A stretch of 64,000 nt of DNA from Caulobacterales bacterium (GTDB taxonomy: Bacteria; Pseudomonadota; Alphaproteobacteria; Caulobacterales; Caulobacteraceae): NCBI GenBank assembly GCA_017302105.1, contig JAFLCS010000004.1, forward strand, positions 1 through 64,000. The letters are read 5' to 3'. Shown here piece after piece: positions 19,180 through 27,272 of the stretch (position 1 is its first letter; each line of letters begins with the position of its first letter). The translations under genes and the position numbers were made by a program. The notes beneath the pieces are model-generated. The model saw nothing but the letters and a program-made list of their open reading frames with translations. It searched no databases and was not told the DNA's origin.

Positions 19180-20466
19180 TTAAGCGCCGTCACGCCGCTC
19201 GTTCATGGCTACCGCCACGGCCCCCAGGATGGCCGCGACCGCCGCCAGGGTGCTGACCCCTTCCACAGCATGATCACGGGCATAACGGACCGCGCGATCC
19301 CGAACCGGGCCGGCGCGGCCCGGCAGATCAAGTCGGCGGAAGTGCCCGCCTACATCAAGATCCCGCCAGCGGTCGCCCATGCTGTCTCGCCAATCCTCAA
19401 ACCGCGAGCGCCAGCGCCGCAGGCCGGTGGCCTCCTGCGCCTCGCGGCCAATCAGGCGCTGGACCGCCACGGCCCCCGCTGCGATCAGGAACAACCCCAG
19501 GACCGCGCCGGCGGTCGTCCTCGGGTGCATCCGCGCCTGGGCCAGCAGGCTCGATCGGCGCACGAAGGGGTAGCGAACTTCTTCCATCAATCCGTCCTCG
19601 GTTGGGTCCCACAGGCCATCTTCGGTCGAGCGATAGTCGCCTTGACGGTCCCGGTGCAGCATCGGCGAGGCCAGGGCGAACAAAGGCTCGGCCAGGCCGG
19701 GGACCAGGTGGTGAAATGCCGCCATCAGACGCCCGCCGCCGCCCACCGTAATCTCGCGGATCGGGTGGCTGGCACAGTGCAGGATGACATCGGCAACGAC
19801 ATGAGCCGCATAGACCGGCCCAGGATTCTTCATGGCCTGACCCGTCAGGTTCAGGGCGTGGTCCTTGTAGGGCGTGTCAATCGCCGCCGGCTTGACCAGG
19901 GTGATGGAAATCGGGGCCCGCTCGCGGATCAGCTCCATGCGCAGCGCATTGGTGAAACCACGCACGGCGTGTTTCGAAGCGGAATAGACACCCTGGACCG
20001 GCAGGGGAGCGTCCCCAAGCACCGAGCCGACCGTGATGATAGCCCCTCCGCCATCCCGGCCCCTCAGTGTTTCAGAGGCCAGAAGCGAGCCATTGACCAC
20101 GCCCCAGTAATTGGTTTCGAACAGGCGACGATGGTCTTCGGGCTTTGTTTCCCGGATCGGGCCATAGATCGACACTCCGGCATTGTTCACCCAGGTGTCG
20201 AAGCCGCCGAACAGGCGGGTGCATTTCTCAGCCGCCGCCGCCAGCGCCTCGGGATCACCGACATCGGCAACCGCATAGGCGGCCCGGCCACCGGCCTGCT
20301 GGAGCTCTTCACACAGGGTCCGCAGGTCGTTCTCGCCGCGCGCAATGAGAAAGACCCTTGCTCCACGCTCGGCCGCCCGCCGCGCCGTTGCCAGGCCGAT
20401 GCCCGAGGTCGCTCCGGTGATGGCGATGGTCTGCTGGTTGAGCGGCTTGAGGCGCGGTCGGCTCAT
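19180..20466 (-). CDS. SDR-family oxidoreductase with C-terminal membrane segment
   Basis: The 428-residue protein begins with a classical short-chain dehydrogenase: cofactor site 'TGATSGIG' (about 18-25), 'NNAGVSIYG', and the catalytic Ser...Tyr-x-x-x-Lys in 'VGSVLGD' and 'YSASKHAVRG'. Unlike ordinary 250-residue SDRs it has an extra 150 residues. These include a hydrophobic helix near 'TTAGAVLGLFLIAAGAVAVQ' and a second near the C-terminus ('VSTLAAVAAILGAVAVAM'). It is thus probably membrane-tethered. Substrate unknown. It lies 38 bases from serA on the same strand. Confidence 0.82.
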   Translation of the reverse strand: MSRPRLKPLNQQTIAITGATSGIGLATARRAAERGARVFLIARGENDLRTLCEELQQAGGRAAYAVADVGDPEALAAAAEKCTRLFGGFDTWVNNAGVSIYGPIRETKPEDHRRLFETNYWGVVNGSLLASETLRGRDGGGAIITVGSVLGDAPLPVQGVYSASKHAVRGFTNALRMELIRERAPISITLVKPAAIDTPYKDHALNLTGQAMKNPGPVYAAHVVADVILHCASHPIREITVGGGGRLMAAFHHLVPGLAEPLFALASPMLHRDRQGDYRSTEDGLWDPTEDGLMEEVRYPFVRRSSLLAQARMHPRTTAGAVLGLFLIAAGAVAVQRLIGREAQEATGLRRWRSRFEDWRDSMGDRWRDLDVGGHFRRLDLPGRAGPVRDRAVRYARDHAVEGVSTLAAVAAILGAVAVAMNERRDGA

Positions 20467-20565
20467 GGGAGCGGTGTCTCCGGTAGTTGACAGTGAAACG
20501 ATCCGGTTCGGACGGAAGTTCCTCTAGACCTTATCAGCGTGCGCGCGAACGCCTATCTCTCGGAC

Positions 20566-21456
20566 ATGACATTCCCGCATGATGACATGACCGCCCAGTT
20601 CCTGCTGCCCGACCGTCCGGTGGTGGGCCGGCTGGTGCGGCTGGGCGACACAGCTGACGAGGTTCTCAGCCGGCACGCCTATCCTGAGCCCGTGGCCAAT
20701 CTGCTGGGCGAGGCCCTGGCCCTGGCTGCCCTGGTCGGGGGCTCGCTGAAGTTCGACGGACGCCTGATCGTTCAGGCCCAGGGCGATGGCCCGGTGTCCT
20801 ATCTGGTCGTCGACTACGACACCGACGGGTCGCTGCGCGGCTACTGCAAATTCGATCCGGATCGGGTTGCCGCGGCGTCTCAAGGCTTCGTGCGTCCGGG
20901 AGCCGAGGCGCTCCTGGGTCAGGGAGCCTTCGTGATGACGGTCGACCGGGGCGAGGACATGGGCCGAACCCAGGGGGCCGCACCGATCCAGGGGGAAACC
21001 CTGGCCCTCTGTGCCGAAACCTATTTCAACCAGTCCGAACAGCTTCCGACCCGCGTGGTGCTGGGTGTGGCCAAGGTCGACGGCAAGTGGCGCGCTGGCG
21101 GGGTGATGATCCAGCTGATTGCGCCGGATGATCTTCGCGGCTCGACCGAAGAGGCGTGGGATCATGCCCGCGCCATCGTCAATACCCTGGCCGAGGACGA
21201 GCTGACCGACCCCAAATTGTCGACAGAAGCCTTGTTGTTCCGGCTGTTCCACGAAGACGGCGTCCGGCTGCTACCCGGCAAGCCCCTGGCGGCCCAGTGC
21301 CGCTGCTCACAGGAACGGGTCGAAGGCATGATCCGCTCATTCGAGCCGACAGCGGTCGCCGAAATGGTCGAACCGGACGGCCAGGTCCATGTGACCTGCG
21401 AATTCTGTTCGCGGACCTATCAGGTCTCTCCGACCGAGGTCGGGGCCAGCGCCTGA
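20566..21456 (+). CDS. hslO: Redox-regulated chaperone Hsp33
   Basis: The 296-residue heat-shock protein 33 is a holdase activated by oxidation. The zinc-binding cysteines are C-x-C in 'AAQCRCSQERV' and C-x-x-C in 'VTCEFCSRTYQV' near the C-terminus, the expected arrangement. The N-terminal domain carries 'LGEALALAALVGGSLKFDGRL' in parts. I chose ATG 20566 over the upstream in-frame GTG at 20539; ATG 20587 is also possible. Its 3' end overlaps the convergent pabB by 37 bases. Confidence 0.92.
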   Translation: MTFPHDDMTAQFLLPDRPVVGRLVRLGDTADEVLSRHAYPEPVANLLGEALALAALVGGSLKFDGRLIVQAQGDGPVSYLVVDYDTDGSLRGYCKFDPDRVAAASQGFVRPGAEALLGQGAFVMTVDRGEDMGRTQGAAPIQGETLALCAETYFNQSEQLPTRVVLGVAKVDGKWRAGGVMIQLIAPDDLRGSTEEAWDHARAIVNTLAEDELTDPKLSTEALLFRLFHEDGVRLLPGKPLAAQCRCSQERVEGMIRSFEPTAVAEMVEPDGQVHVTCEFCSRTYQVSPTEVGASA

Positions 21457-22670
21457 CGCAAGGCGGCGAATTTGGCTTCGGTCTCCAGACGTTCAGCCAC
21501 GGGGTCACTGTCGGCGGTGATCCCCGCGCCGGCCTGGGCCCGCCAGGCCCAGCCACGTTCGTCCAGAGAAAAGGCCGCCGAGCGGATCAGGACCGAGGAG
21601 TCCATCTCGCCGGCCGAGGCGATCCGCATCAATGCGCCGCACCAGGGACCACGCGGGGCTGATTCCAGCTCAGCGATGACTCGCATGGCCTGGTGTTTGG
21701 GCGCGCCAGTGATCGAACCGGGGGGGAAGGTCGCACCGATCAGCTCGGCGATGCCGCGCCCCTCGGCCAGGTCACCTTCGACGGTCGACACCAGATGCCA
21801 GACGTGGGGGAATCTCTCCACCGCGTTCAGCTCGGTGACCGCGACCGTCCCCGGCGCGCAGACCCGCGCCAGATCATTGCGCATCAGATCGACGATCATC
21901 AGATTCTCGGCCCAGTCCTTGGCGCTGGCGGCGAGATCCGCCGCGAGAAATGAGTCTTCGGCAGCCGTGGCCCCGCGCGGGCGCGTGCCCTTGATTGGCC
22001 GGGTCCGGACCCGACGCCCGTTCAGGGACAGGAACCTCTCCGGTGAATGGGACACGAGCGCCCGGCCCTCGAGCTGCCAGAAGGCAGCCAGCGGAGCTGG
22101 ACTGGCCGCGACCAGACGTTCGAAGACTGCCCAAGGCGTGTCAAAGGCCCCCAGCCGACCCGACCAGGCCTGCGCGATATTGGCCTGGAACAGTTCACCC
22201 TCGCCGATCCGGCGCACGACGGCGGCGACGGCCGCATCGTAGCGATCCGGCGGGGCCTCTGCCGAGATCTGCCCAGGAACGGGCGCACCAGGTGCCGGCG
22301 TCAACGTCTCGACCCAGCTTGCCGCGCCGCCGGCCGCCTCGATCAGACGCGACGCATGATCGAAGGTCAGCCAGGCCGGATAGTCCGCCAGGATCAGGTC
22401 GGGCCAGCGATCATCCCTGGGAAGATCGAGCCCCTCCAGCGCCGCCCCGAGTTCATAGGCGGCGAGAGCCAGGACCTGGCCCGTCGCCTCGGCCAGAAAA
22501 GCCCGCACGGCCGCGACGCCGTCGTCCGCTTCGGACACCACCAGCGTCCTGGCCGGCTTCCGGAACAGGAACGACCGCTCTGCCCCCGCCGAACCGTCCG
22601 ACAGCAGAAGCGCCGCCCACGGCTCATCCCCGAAGGACCGCAGGACCGCAACGGGATCGAGCCAGGTCAG
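21420..22670 (-). CDS. pabB: Aminodeoxychorismate synthase component I, CTG start
   Basis: The chorismate-using subunit makes 4-amino-4-deoxychorismate for folate. The key PIKGT lysine motif is present ('TRPIKGTRPRG'), unlike trpE at 30 kb, which has PLAGT. The C-terminal signature 'GSITGAPKHQAMRVIAELE' is also present. An ATG/GTG-based call starts at 22541 and truncates the fold. The upstream 43 codons read as a real PabB N-terminus ('TWLDPVAVLRSFGDEPWAALL'-like). The only initiation-competent codon there is CTG at 22670. It overlaps the upstream stop as CTGA and has GAAGGA eight bases before it. The full product would be 416 residues. Confidence 0.85.
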   Translation of the reverse strand: MTWLDPVAVLRSFGDEPWAALLLSDGSAGAERSFLFRKPARTLVVSEADDGVAAVRAFLAEATGQVLALAAYELGAALEGLDLPRDDRWPDLILADYPAWLTFDHASRLIEAAGGAASWVETLTPAPGAPVPGQISAEAPPDRYDAAVAAVVRRIGEGELFQANIAQAWSGRLGAFDTPWAVFERLVAASPAPLAAFWQLEGRALVSHSPERFLSLNGRRVRTRPIKGTRPRGATAAEDSFLAADLAASAKDWAENLMIVDLMRNDLARVCAPGTVAVTELNAVERFPHVWHLVSTVEGDLAEGRGIAELIGATFPPGSITGAPKHQAMRVIAELESAPRGPWCGALMRIASAGEMDSSVLIRSAAFSLDERGWAWRAQAGAGITADSDPVAERLETEAKFAALRQALAPTSVGET

Positions 22671-23452
22671 GCCGTCAGTCCTTCAACGATGCGGTCGCGG
22701 GTCGCCGCGTCCAGGCCCAGGGCCTTCTCGAAATAGGTATCGAGCGATCCCGACTGGCGGTCGATCTCGGCGAAGGCGACATCCAGATAGGCGGGCTCCA
22801 CGCCGACGAAGGCCACCACGGCCTCCGGCGACGCCGCCCGGCCGCTCCAGCGCGACATCCGTTCGGCAATTTCAGGTGCTCGTTCCTGCAGCCGAACCAC
22901 CTCGTTGGTCAGGACATAGTCGGCGATCAGATCATCAGGATGGACCCCGACCAACCGATGGGTCAGGGCCGCCAGGATACCCGTCCGGTCCTTGCCCGCC
23001 GCACAGTGGATCAGGACCGGCCCCGCGCCATGCGCCAGGGCGCGGAAATAGCGACCGAACAGGTCAAGATGGGGCGCTTCATAGGGAATGCGCCGATAGG
23101 CCGAGGTCATGAACTCGCGGCTGGCGTCCGGTGTCAGATCGCGGCTCTTGAGGAACTGGACGTGCGGGGCTTCAGTCAGGTCATCGGGCTGTGCCGGTGC
23201 GGTCAGGATGGTCGCCGCACAGGTGTCGGGACGGCGCGACGGCTGCTGCTCGCGTTCCCGAGCCCGGCGCAGATCCACCACGGTCGCCACACCCAGCGTC
23301 GAGAAGCGTTCCAGATCTGCGTCTGTCGCATTGGCCCAGTGACCGGATCGAAACAGTCGCCCGCTCGCCAGACGGCGACCGCCGCCGAGATCATAGCCGC
23401 CATAGTCCCGGACGTTCTCGACGCCCTCGAATTCTTGGATGCGATCAGTCAC
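22667..23452 (-). CDS. Tyrosine-protein phosphatase (PTP/DSP-like)
   Basis: The 261-residue protein belongs to the bacterial tyrosine/serine phosphatase family (PF13350 type, MptpB-like). The N-terminus 'IQEFEGVENVRDYGGYDLGGGR' (in parts) is diagnostic. The P-loop 'LIHCAAGKDRTGILAAL' near 140-156 contains catalytic Cys, Lys-Asp and Arg. The role could be protein or phosphoinositide dephosphorylation; target unknown. Its stop overlaps the CTG start of pabB, implying co-translation. Confidence 0.85.
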   Translation of the reverse strand: MTDRIQEFEGVENVRDYGGYDLGGGRRLASGRLFRSGHWANATDADLERFSTLGVATVVDLRRAREREQQPSRRPDTCAATILTAPAQPDDLTEAPHVQFLKSRDLTPDASREFMTSAYRRIPYEAPHLDLFGRYFRALAHGAGPVLIHCAAGKDRTGILAALTHRLVGVHPDDLIADYVLTNEVVRLQERAPEIAERMSRWSGRAASPEAVVAFVGVEPAYLDVAFAEIDRQSGSLDTYFEKALGLDAATRDRIVEGLTA

Positions 23453-23471
23453 GCGGCCTGCATAGCGGGCC

Positions 23472-23777
23472 TCAGCCGTTCTCGTCCACCAGGACGCTGA
23501 TAGCCTGCAGATACTGGGCGAAGGCGGCCCGACCCGCCCGAGTGATCTTGGCCTGGGTCAAGGGCTTGCGGCCCACGAAGGACTTGAGGATCTCGACATA
23601 GCCGGCGTCCTCCAGCTTCCTAAGATGCACCGACAGATTGCCGTCGGTGGCCTGCAGCTTGGCCTTCAGGGTCGTGAAGTCCGCCGAGTCGGCCCCGGCC
23701 AGATAGGCCATGATCCCCAGCCGCACCCGGCCATGGATCACTTCGTCGATGGCCTCAATGTTGAAATCGTCCGCCAT
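23472..23777 (-). CDS. Winged-helix transcriptional regulator (HTH_34 type)
   Basis: The 101-residue protein is a single winged-helix domain: 'VIHGRVRLGIMAYLAGA', 'DFTTLKAKLQATDGNLSVHLRKLEDAGYVEILKSF' (in its parts) and a wing with 'VGRKPLTQAKITRAGR'. This matches small MarR/PadR-like regulators that end in a 'FAQYLQAI' helix. It begins 2 bases after the stop of the membrane protein gene. The shared promoter region carries a palindrome (24454-24467) suitable for autoregulation. Confidence 0.82.
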   Translation of the reverse strand: MADDFNIEAIDEVIHGRVRLGIMAYLAGADSADFTTLKAKLQATDGNLSVHLRKLEDAGYVEILKSFVGRKPLTQAKITRAGRAAFAQYLQAISVLVDENG

Positions 23778-23779
23778 GG

Positions 23780-24409
23780 TCAGGCCTGCTGGACGGGTTC
23801 ACGCCGCATCAAGACCGCGCCAGGAACCAGGGCCAGCAACACGATCCCCGCCCCATAGACCAGCCACATCTCACTCGTACCGGCGAACAGGGCCACCAAA
23901 GGTGCCGCGACCCAGCCGCCGAAGGCGGGGACCCACAGCCACTTCTGGCCCGACATGGCCGCCGACACCGCCCACCCCGTTCCATACAGGGCGAAGATCA
24001 GCGAGGGGAAGATCAGCGCCGGCAGGCCCGAGCCGGTTTTGTAGATCAGGACCGTGACCGCCACGGACAGGGAGAAAATGGCCAGGCCCACCCCCATCCA
24101 GGCGTTGCCGGACGCCCGGTTCGACGGTGACATCACTCCCGCTCGCGATTTCTGGCGCCGGATCAGCACGATCAAGGCGAGGGTGAACAAGGCACCTGCC
24201 GCGCCCCACAGATACAGGTGGCCGATCCCGCCCGCATCCGAGATCGTCCCCGCGGACATCATCCACTCAACGATCGACGCCGCACCAAAAATGATCCCCG
24301 CCGCCACCAGGACCGAACCGCCCAGCAGCGGCCCATTGGCTCCATCATCCGCCAGGCTCTTCATGTAGCGGATATCGTCCCTGAGGGTATCGATCTGATC
24401 GTGGGTCAT
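23780..24409 (-). CDS. Membrane protein paired with the winged-helix regulator
   Basis: I do not recognise the family. The 209-residue protein starts with a soluble helix ('DQIDTLRDDIRYMKSLADDG') and then has six hydrophobic segments arranged as pairs (about 30-50, 65-85, 105-125, 130-145, 155-170, 178-196). Short polar loops join them, so it is an inner-membrane protein. It is first in a two-gene unit with a winged-helix regulator, a layout common for small regulator-sensor or regulator-transporter pairs. Start ATG at 24409 has GGAGACCGGC before it. Confidence 0.7.
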   Translation of the reverse strand: MTHDQIDTLRDDIRYMKSLADDGANGPLLGGSVLVAAGIIFGAASIVEWMMSAGTISDAGGIGHLYLWGAAGALFTLALIVLIRRQKSRAGVMSPSNRASGNAWMGVGLAIFSLSVAVTVLIYKTGSGLPALIFPSLIFALYGTGWAVSAAMSGQKWLWVPAFGGWVAAPLVALFAGTSEMWLVYGAGIVLLALVPGAVLMRREPVQQA

Positions 24410-24435
24410 GCCGGTCTCCTGCTCTCCAGGTCATC

Positions 24436-24467
24436 AAGATATCCAATGTACTTTGCTTTGTAAAGCA
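24436..24467 (-). promoter_or_regulatory. Promoter with overlapping palindrome for the membrane protein-regulator pair
   Basis: On the minus strand a -35 TTTACA (24459-24464) and -10 TATCTT (24436-24441) are 17 bases apart. A palindrome TGCTTT-GT-AAAGCA (plus-strand reading, 24454-24467) covers the -35. A dimeric regulator bound there would block RNA polymerase, so autorepression by the downstream winged-helix protein is the simplest reading. Confidence 0.55.
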
Positions 24468-24538
24468 TGAAAGCCAGCTAAGCCGCCCTGGCCGCGGCCC
24501 GACCACCTCGAAAGACGGCTTCAATTTTGAGGGACGGT

Positions 24539-24628
24539 GGAGACTGGCGCGACCCGAAGGGAAACTCGTTGTGGCTGCTGCCTTCCGGCCCTGACCAGAT
24601 TGGCGAGGCCTCCGCCCACGCCAGCTCC
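24539..24628 (-). ncRNA. ffs: Signal recognition particle 4.5S RNA
   Basis: The minus strand contains the universally conserved SRP domain IV sequence GGTCAGGGCCGGAAGGCAGC, including the asymmetric-loop and GGAA tetraloop parts that bind Ffh. The ends pair: GGAGCTGGCG at the 5' side with CGCCAGTCTCC at the 3' side, giving a small bacterial hairpin of about 90-100 nt. Exact ends are estimated. No poly-U tract follows. It is transcribed in the same direction as the neighbouring kinase gene, just after its stop. Confidence 0.92.
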
Positions 24629-24634
24629 GCGCGC

Positions 24635-24663
24635 TATATCGTGGTAGCAGCGGCGAAAGGCAA
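24635..24663 (-). promoter_or_regulatory. Putative promoter of the SRP RNA gene
   Basis: Minus-strand hexamers TTGCCT (24658-24663) and GATATA (24635-24640) are separated by 17 bases. They would start transcription about six bases before the inferred RNA 5' end. The position directly upstream of the SRP RNA supports it. Confidence 0.55.
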
Positions 24664-24668
24664 GGGCT

Positions 24669-27182
24669 TCAGGCGGCCTGGGCCTGTTCGAGGTTACTGG
24701 CCATCACCCCGGAAACCGCCGCCAGCAGGGTCGCCAGCGTGATCGGCTTGGCCAGGTGACCGTCAGCCCCGGCATCGCGCCCGGCAGCGACGTGCTCGGC
24801 CAGGGCGTTAGCGGTCAGCATCAGGACCGGAGTCCGTGCGCGCGTCTCAGAGCGCTCGAGGTCGCGAATGGCACGCACGGCAGCCAGGCCGTCCATGACC
24901 GGCATCTGCATATCCATGAGCACCAGATCAAAGGTCTGACTTTCGAAGGCATCCACAGCCAGCCGGCCGTTCTCGACACTGGTCAGTTCGGCCTCGACGC
25001 TCGCCAGCATGATTTCGATGACCTTTCGGTTCGCTGGATGATCATCGGCCAAGAGGATCCTGATCGGCCCTTCGCGGCCCACCTCGGTTACCAGGACGAC
25101 CGCTTCATCCAGGCATTCCGGTGCCCGGCAGATCGGCAGCGCCAGACCGAAGCGGAACACCGCCCATTCTCCTGGACTCGCATCGCAGTCGAAGGCACCG
25201 CCCATCAGGTCGACCAGGTCGCGCGAAATGGCCAGCCCCAGGCCAGTGCCGCCAAAGCGGCGCGTAATAGAGCCGTCCGCCTGCTGGAAGCGATTGAATA
25301 TTCTGGTCTTCTGCTCGGCATCGAAGCCCACGCCCGTATCTCTGACCTCGAACTGAACCTGATCGCCCTGCGCCGTCGCGGTCACCCGGACCGAACCCTC
25401 GCCCGTAAACTTCAGCGCGTTGGACACAAGGTTTGACAGCACCTGTCGTACGCGAACTCCGTCGCCGATGCGGCGACACTCCAGCTCCGGCGCGACCTCG
25501 ACGATCAGGGCCACCTCCTTCTGATCGGCGGCGGCCCGGTACAGTGCGGCAACCTCGCGCACGGCATTGCCGACGTGAAAGGGAGCCGGTTCGATGGCGA
25601 CCTGGCCGGCTTCAATCTTGGCGCTGTCGAGGATGTCCGAGAGCAGACGCTCCAGGGTGATGCCCGAGGCCCGCACGACCTCAACCATCTCGTGCTCGCG
25701 TTCGGGCAGATTGGCTCGGCTCAGTGTATCGGCCATGGCCACAACGCCGTTCAACGGCGTGCGAATCTCATGGCTCATATTGGCCAGGAACTCGGACTTT
25801 GCCCGATTGGCCGTCTCGGCGCGCAAGCGGGCGTCCTTCAGCGTCCTGCCGGTCCTGAACTGCCAAGCCAGGGCCGCTAGCACCGAGATGACGAACATGA
25901 TCGAGAAGCCCATCAGCCAGCGTTGCTGGCCGACCTTCTCCTTATGTAGCTGGACGTTCGCATTGGCAGTTTCGAGCTGTCGACGTCGATCCGACAACTG
26001 GGCCTGCATATCCCCGGTGACCTGACTGATGCCGACCGAGAAACGTTGGGCCGCCTGGGTGGCCGACGCATGATGGTAGTCGGCCAGGCGGCGATAGGCC
26101 TCTTCGGCACGACCTTCGGCGAACAGCAGCTCGGCCTCGACCAAGGGAATGACCGTGAAGCCCTCTTCGCGATACGCGCCCATAGCTTCGGCCCGGCGAA
26201 TCGCGGCGACGTCCCGGCGCGCCTCCCTCAGGTGACCCAGCCGCGCATTGGCGATGGCGCGCCTCGGCAACAGATGAGGGGCCAGGAAGGCGGCGGGGCC
26301 AAGATCCACACCGAATGGTTCGAGACACCGCAGGACCCGCTGCCAGTCCCGCACACCCTCGGCCACCATCGCGCACAGATTGGCGTCATAGACCCGCAGG
26401 CTCTCCAGGCCGGCACGTTCGCTGAGGCGCTGGTGTGACAGATAGAGGTCTTCAGCCAGGTCATAGTCACCGACCTGAACAGCGAGCCGCGTCAGATTGT
26501 ACAGGCTGTCAAAGTCCGGCCGGGGATAGTCGTCACGCGAATAGTCCAGCTCGAATCGTCCGAACGCCGCCGACGCCCCGACAAAATCATTCAGCTTCAT
26601 CAAGCCGATGCCGGCCACTTCCCACAGGCCCGCGAGTGCCGTGTCGGCATAGGGATCGTTGTCGGGAACCTGGGCCTGGACTTCGGTCAGCAGATTCAGC
26701 GCTTCGCCGATGCGATCTTCATCCATCATATTCAGCGCGACCAGGCGGGTCGCGTGCGACAGCACGAACCAGTCGGTCTCGCGCTGCCGAACGGCGTCCA
26801 TCAGAGCCGCGGCGGCCGTCTCACCCCGGTCGTAGCGGATGGCCAGGTCCGTCAGGCCCGCAATGGACTGGTAGCGCAGGTTGTTCCGTTCGCGGGCCGC
26901 GCGTGTCAGTTGGCGGTTCCAGTAGCTGGCGCGGTCGAAATCGCCCTGGTTCAGGAAGATCCAGCTCACATGGTAGAGGCGGTTCAGGCCTTCCTGGTCG
27001 GATCGCTGCAACGCCGCGCGTCCGAAGGCTTCCAGAGCATCGAAATTTGTCTGGGAGGCGCGGCGTTCGACGCTCTGTGCCAGTTCAAGCGGCGAACGGA
27101 TCGGGGCGGCAACAGCGCCCGAGACCCCGACGATCAGGGCCGTGAGGATTGCGGTCACGACGACCAGTACTCTGGATTCCAT
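24669..27182 (-). CDS. Hybrid sensor histidine kinase/response regulator
   Basis: The 837-residue protein starts with a signal/TM helix (3-25). It then has a large helical, TPR-like region (about 35-370), a coiled coil (about 385-410) and a second TM helix near 412-435. The HisKA phosphoacceptor is in 'NMSHEIRTPLNG' (His about 468). The ATPase boxes are 'NLVSNALKFTGEG', 'DTGVGFD' and 'GTGLGLAIS'. The C-terminal receiver is 'RILLADDHPANRKV' with phosphorylatable Asp in 'LVLMDMQMP' (about 756). I chose ATG 27182 because the upstream 17 codons precede a proper signal sequence. No partner regulator adjoins it; ligand unknown. Confidence 0.88.
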   Translation of the reverse strand: MESRVLVVVTAILTALIVGVSGAVAAPIRSPLELAQSVERRASQTNFDALEAFGRAALQRSDQEGLNRLYHVSWIFLNQGDFDRASYWNRQLTRAARERNNLRYQSIAGLTDLAIRYDRGETAAAALMDAVRQRETDWFVLSHATRLVALNMMDEDRIGEALNLLTEVQAQVPDNDPYADTALAGLWEVAGIGLMKLNDFVGASAAFGRFELDYSRDDYPRPDFDSLYNLTRLAVQVGDYDLAEDLYLSHQRLSERAGLESLRVYDANLCAMVAEGVRDWQRVLRCLEPFGVDLGPAAFLAPHLLPRRAIANARLGHLREARRDVAAIRRAEAMGAYREEGFTVIPLVEAELLFAEGRAEEAYRRLADYHHASATQAAQRFSVGISQVTGDMQAQLSDRRRQLETANANVQLHKEKVGQQRWLMGFSIMFVISVLAALAWQFRTGRTLKDARLRAETANRAKSEFLANMSHEIRTPLNGVVAMADTLSRANLPEREHEMVEVVRASGITLERLLSDILDSAKIEAGQVAIEPAPFHVGNAVREVAALYRAAADQKEVALIVEVAPELECRRIGDGVRVRQVLSNLVSNALKFTGEGSVRVTATAQGDQVQFEVRDTGVGFDAEQKTRIFNRFQQADGSITRRFGGTGLGLAISRDLVDLMGGAFDCDASPGEWAVFRFGLALPICRAPECLDEAVVLVTEVGREGPIRILLADDHPANRKVIEIMLASVEAELTSVENGRLAVDAFESQTFDLVLMDMQMPVMDGLAAVRAIRDLERSETRARTPVLMLTANALAEHVAAGRDAGADGHLAKPITLATLLAAVSGVMASNLEQAQAA

Positions 27183-27272
27183 ACGCCTACCCAACCCACC
27201 AGCGGGACGGTATGACGCAGAAAGATTGAGCAACGCTTAGCACCCGCCCACCCCAGGTAGATATCGGTTCTG

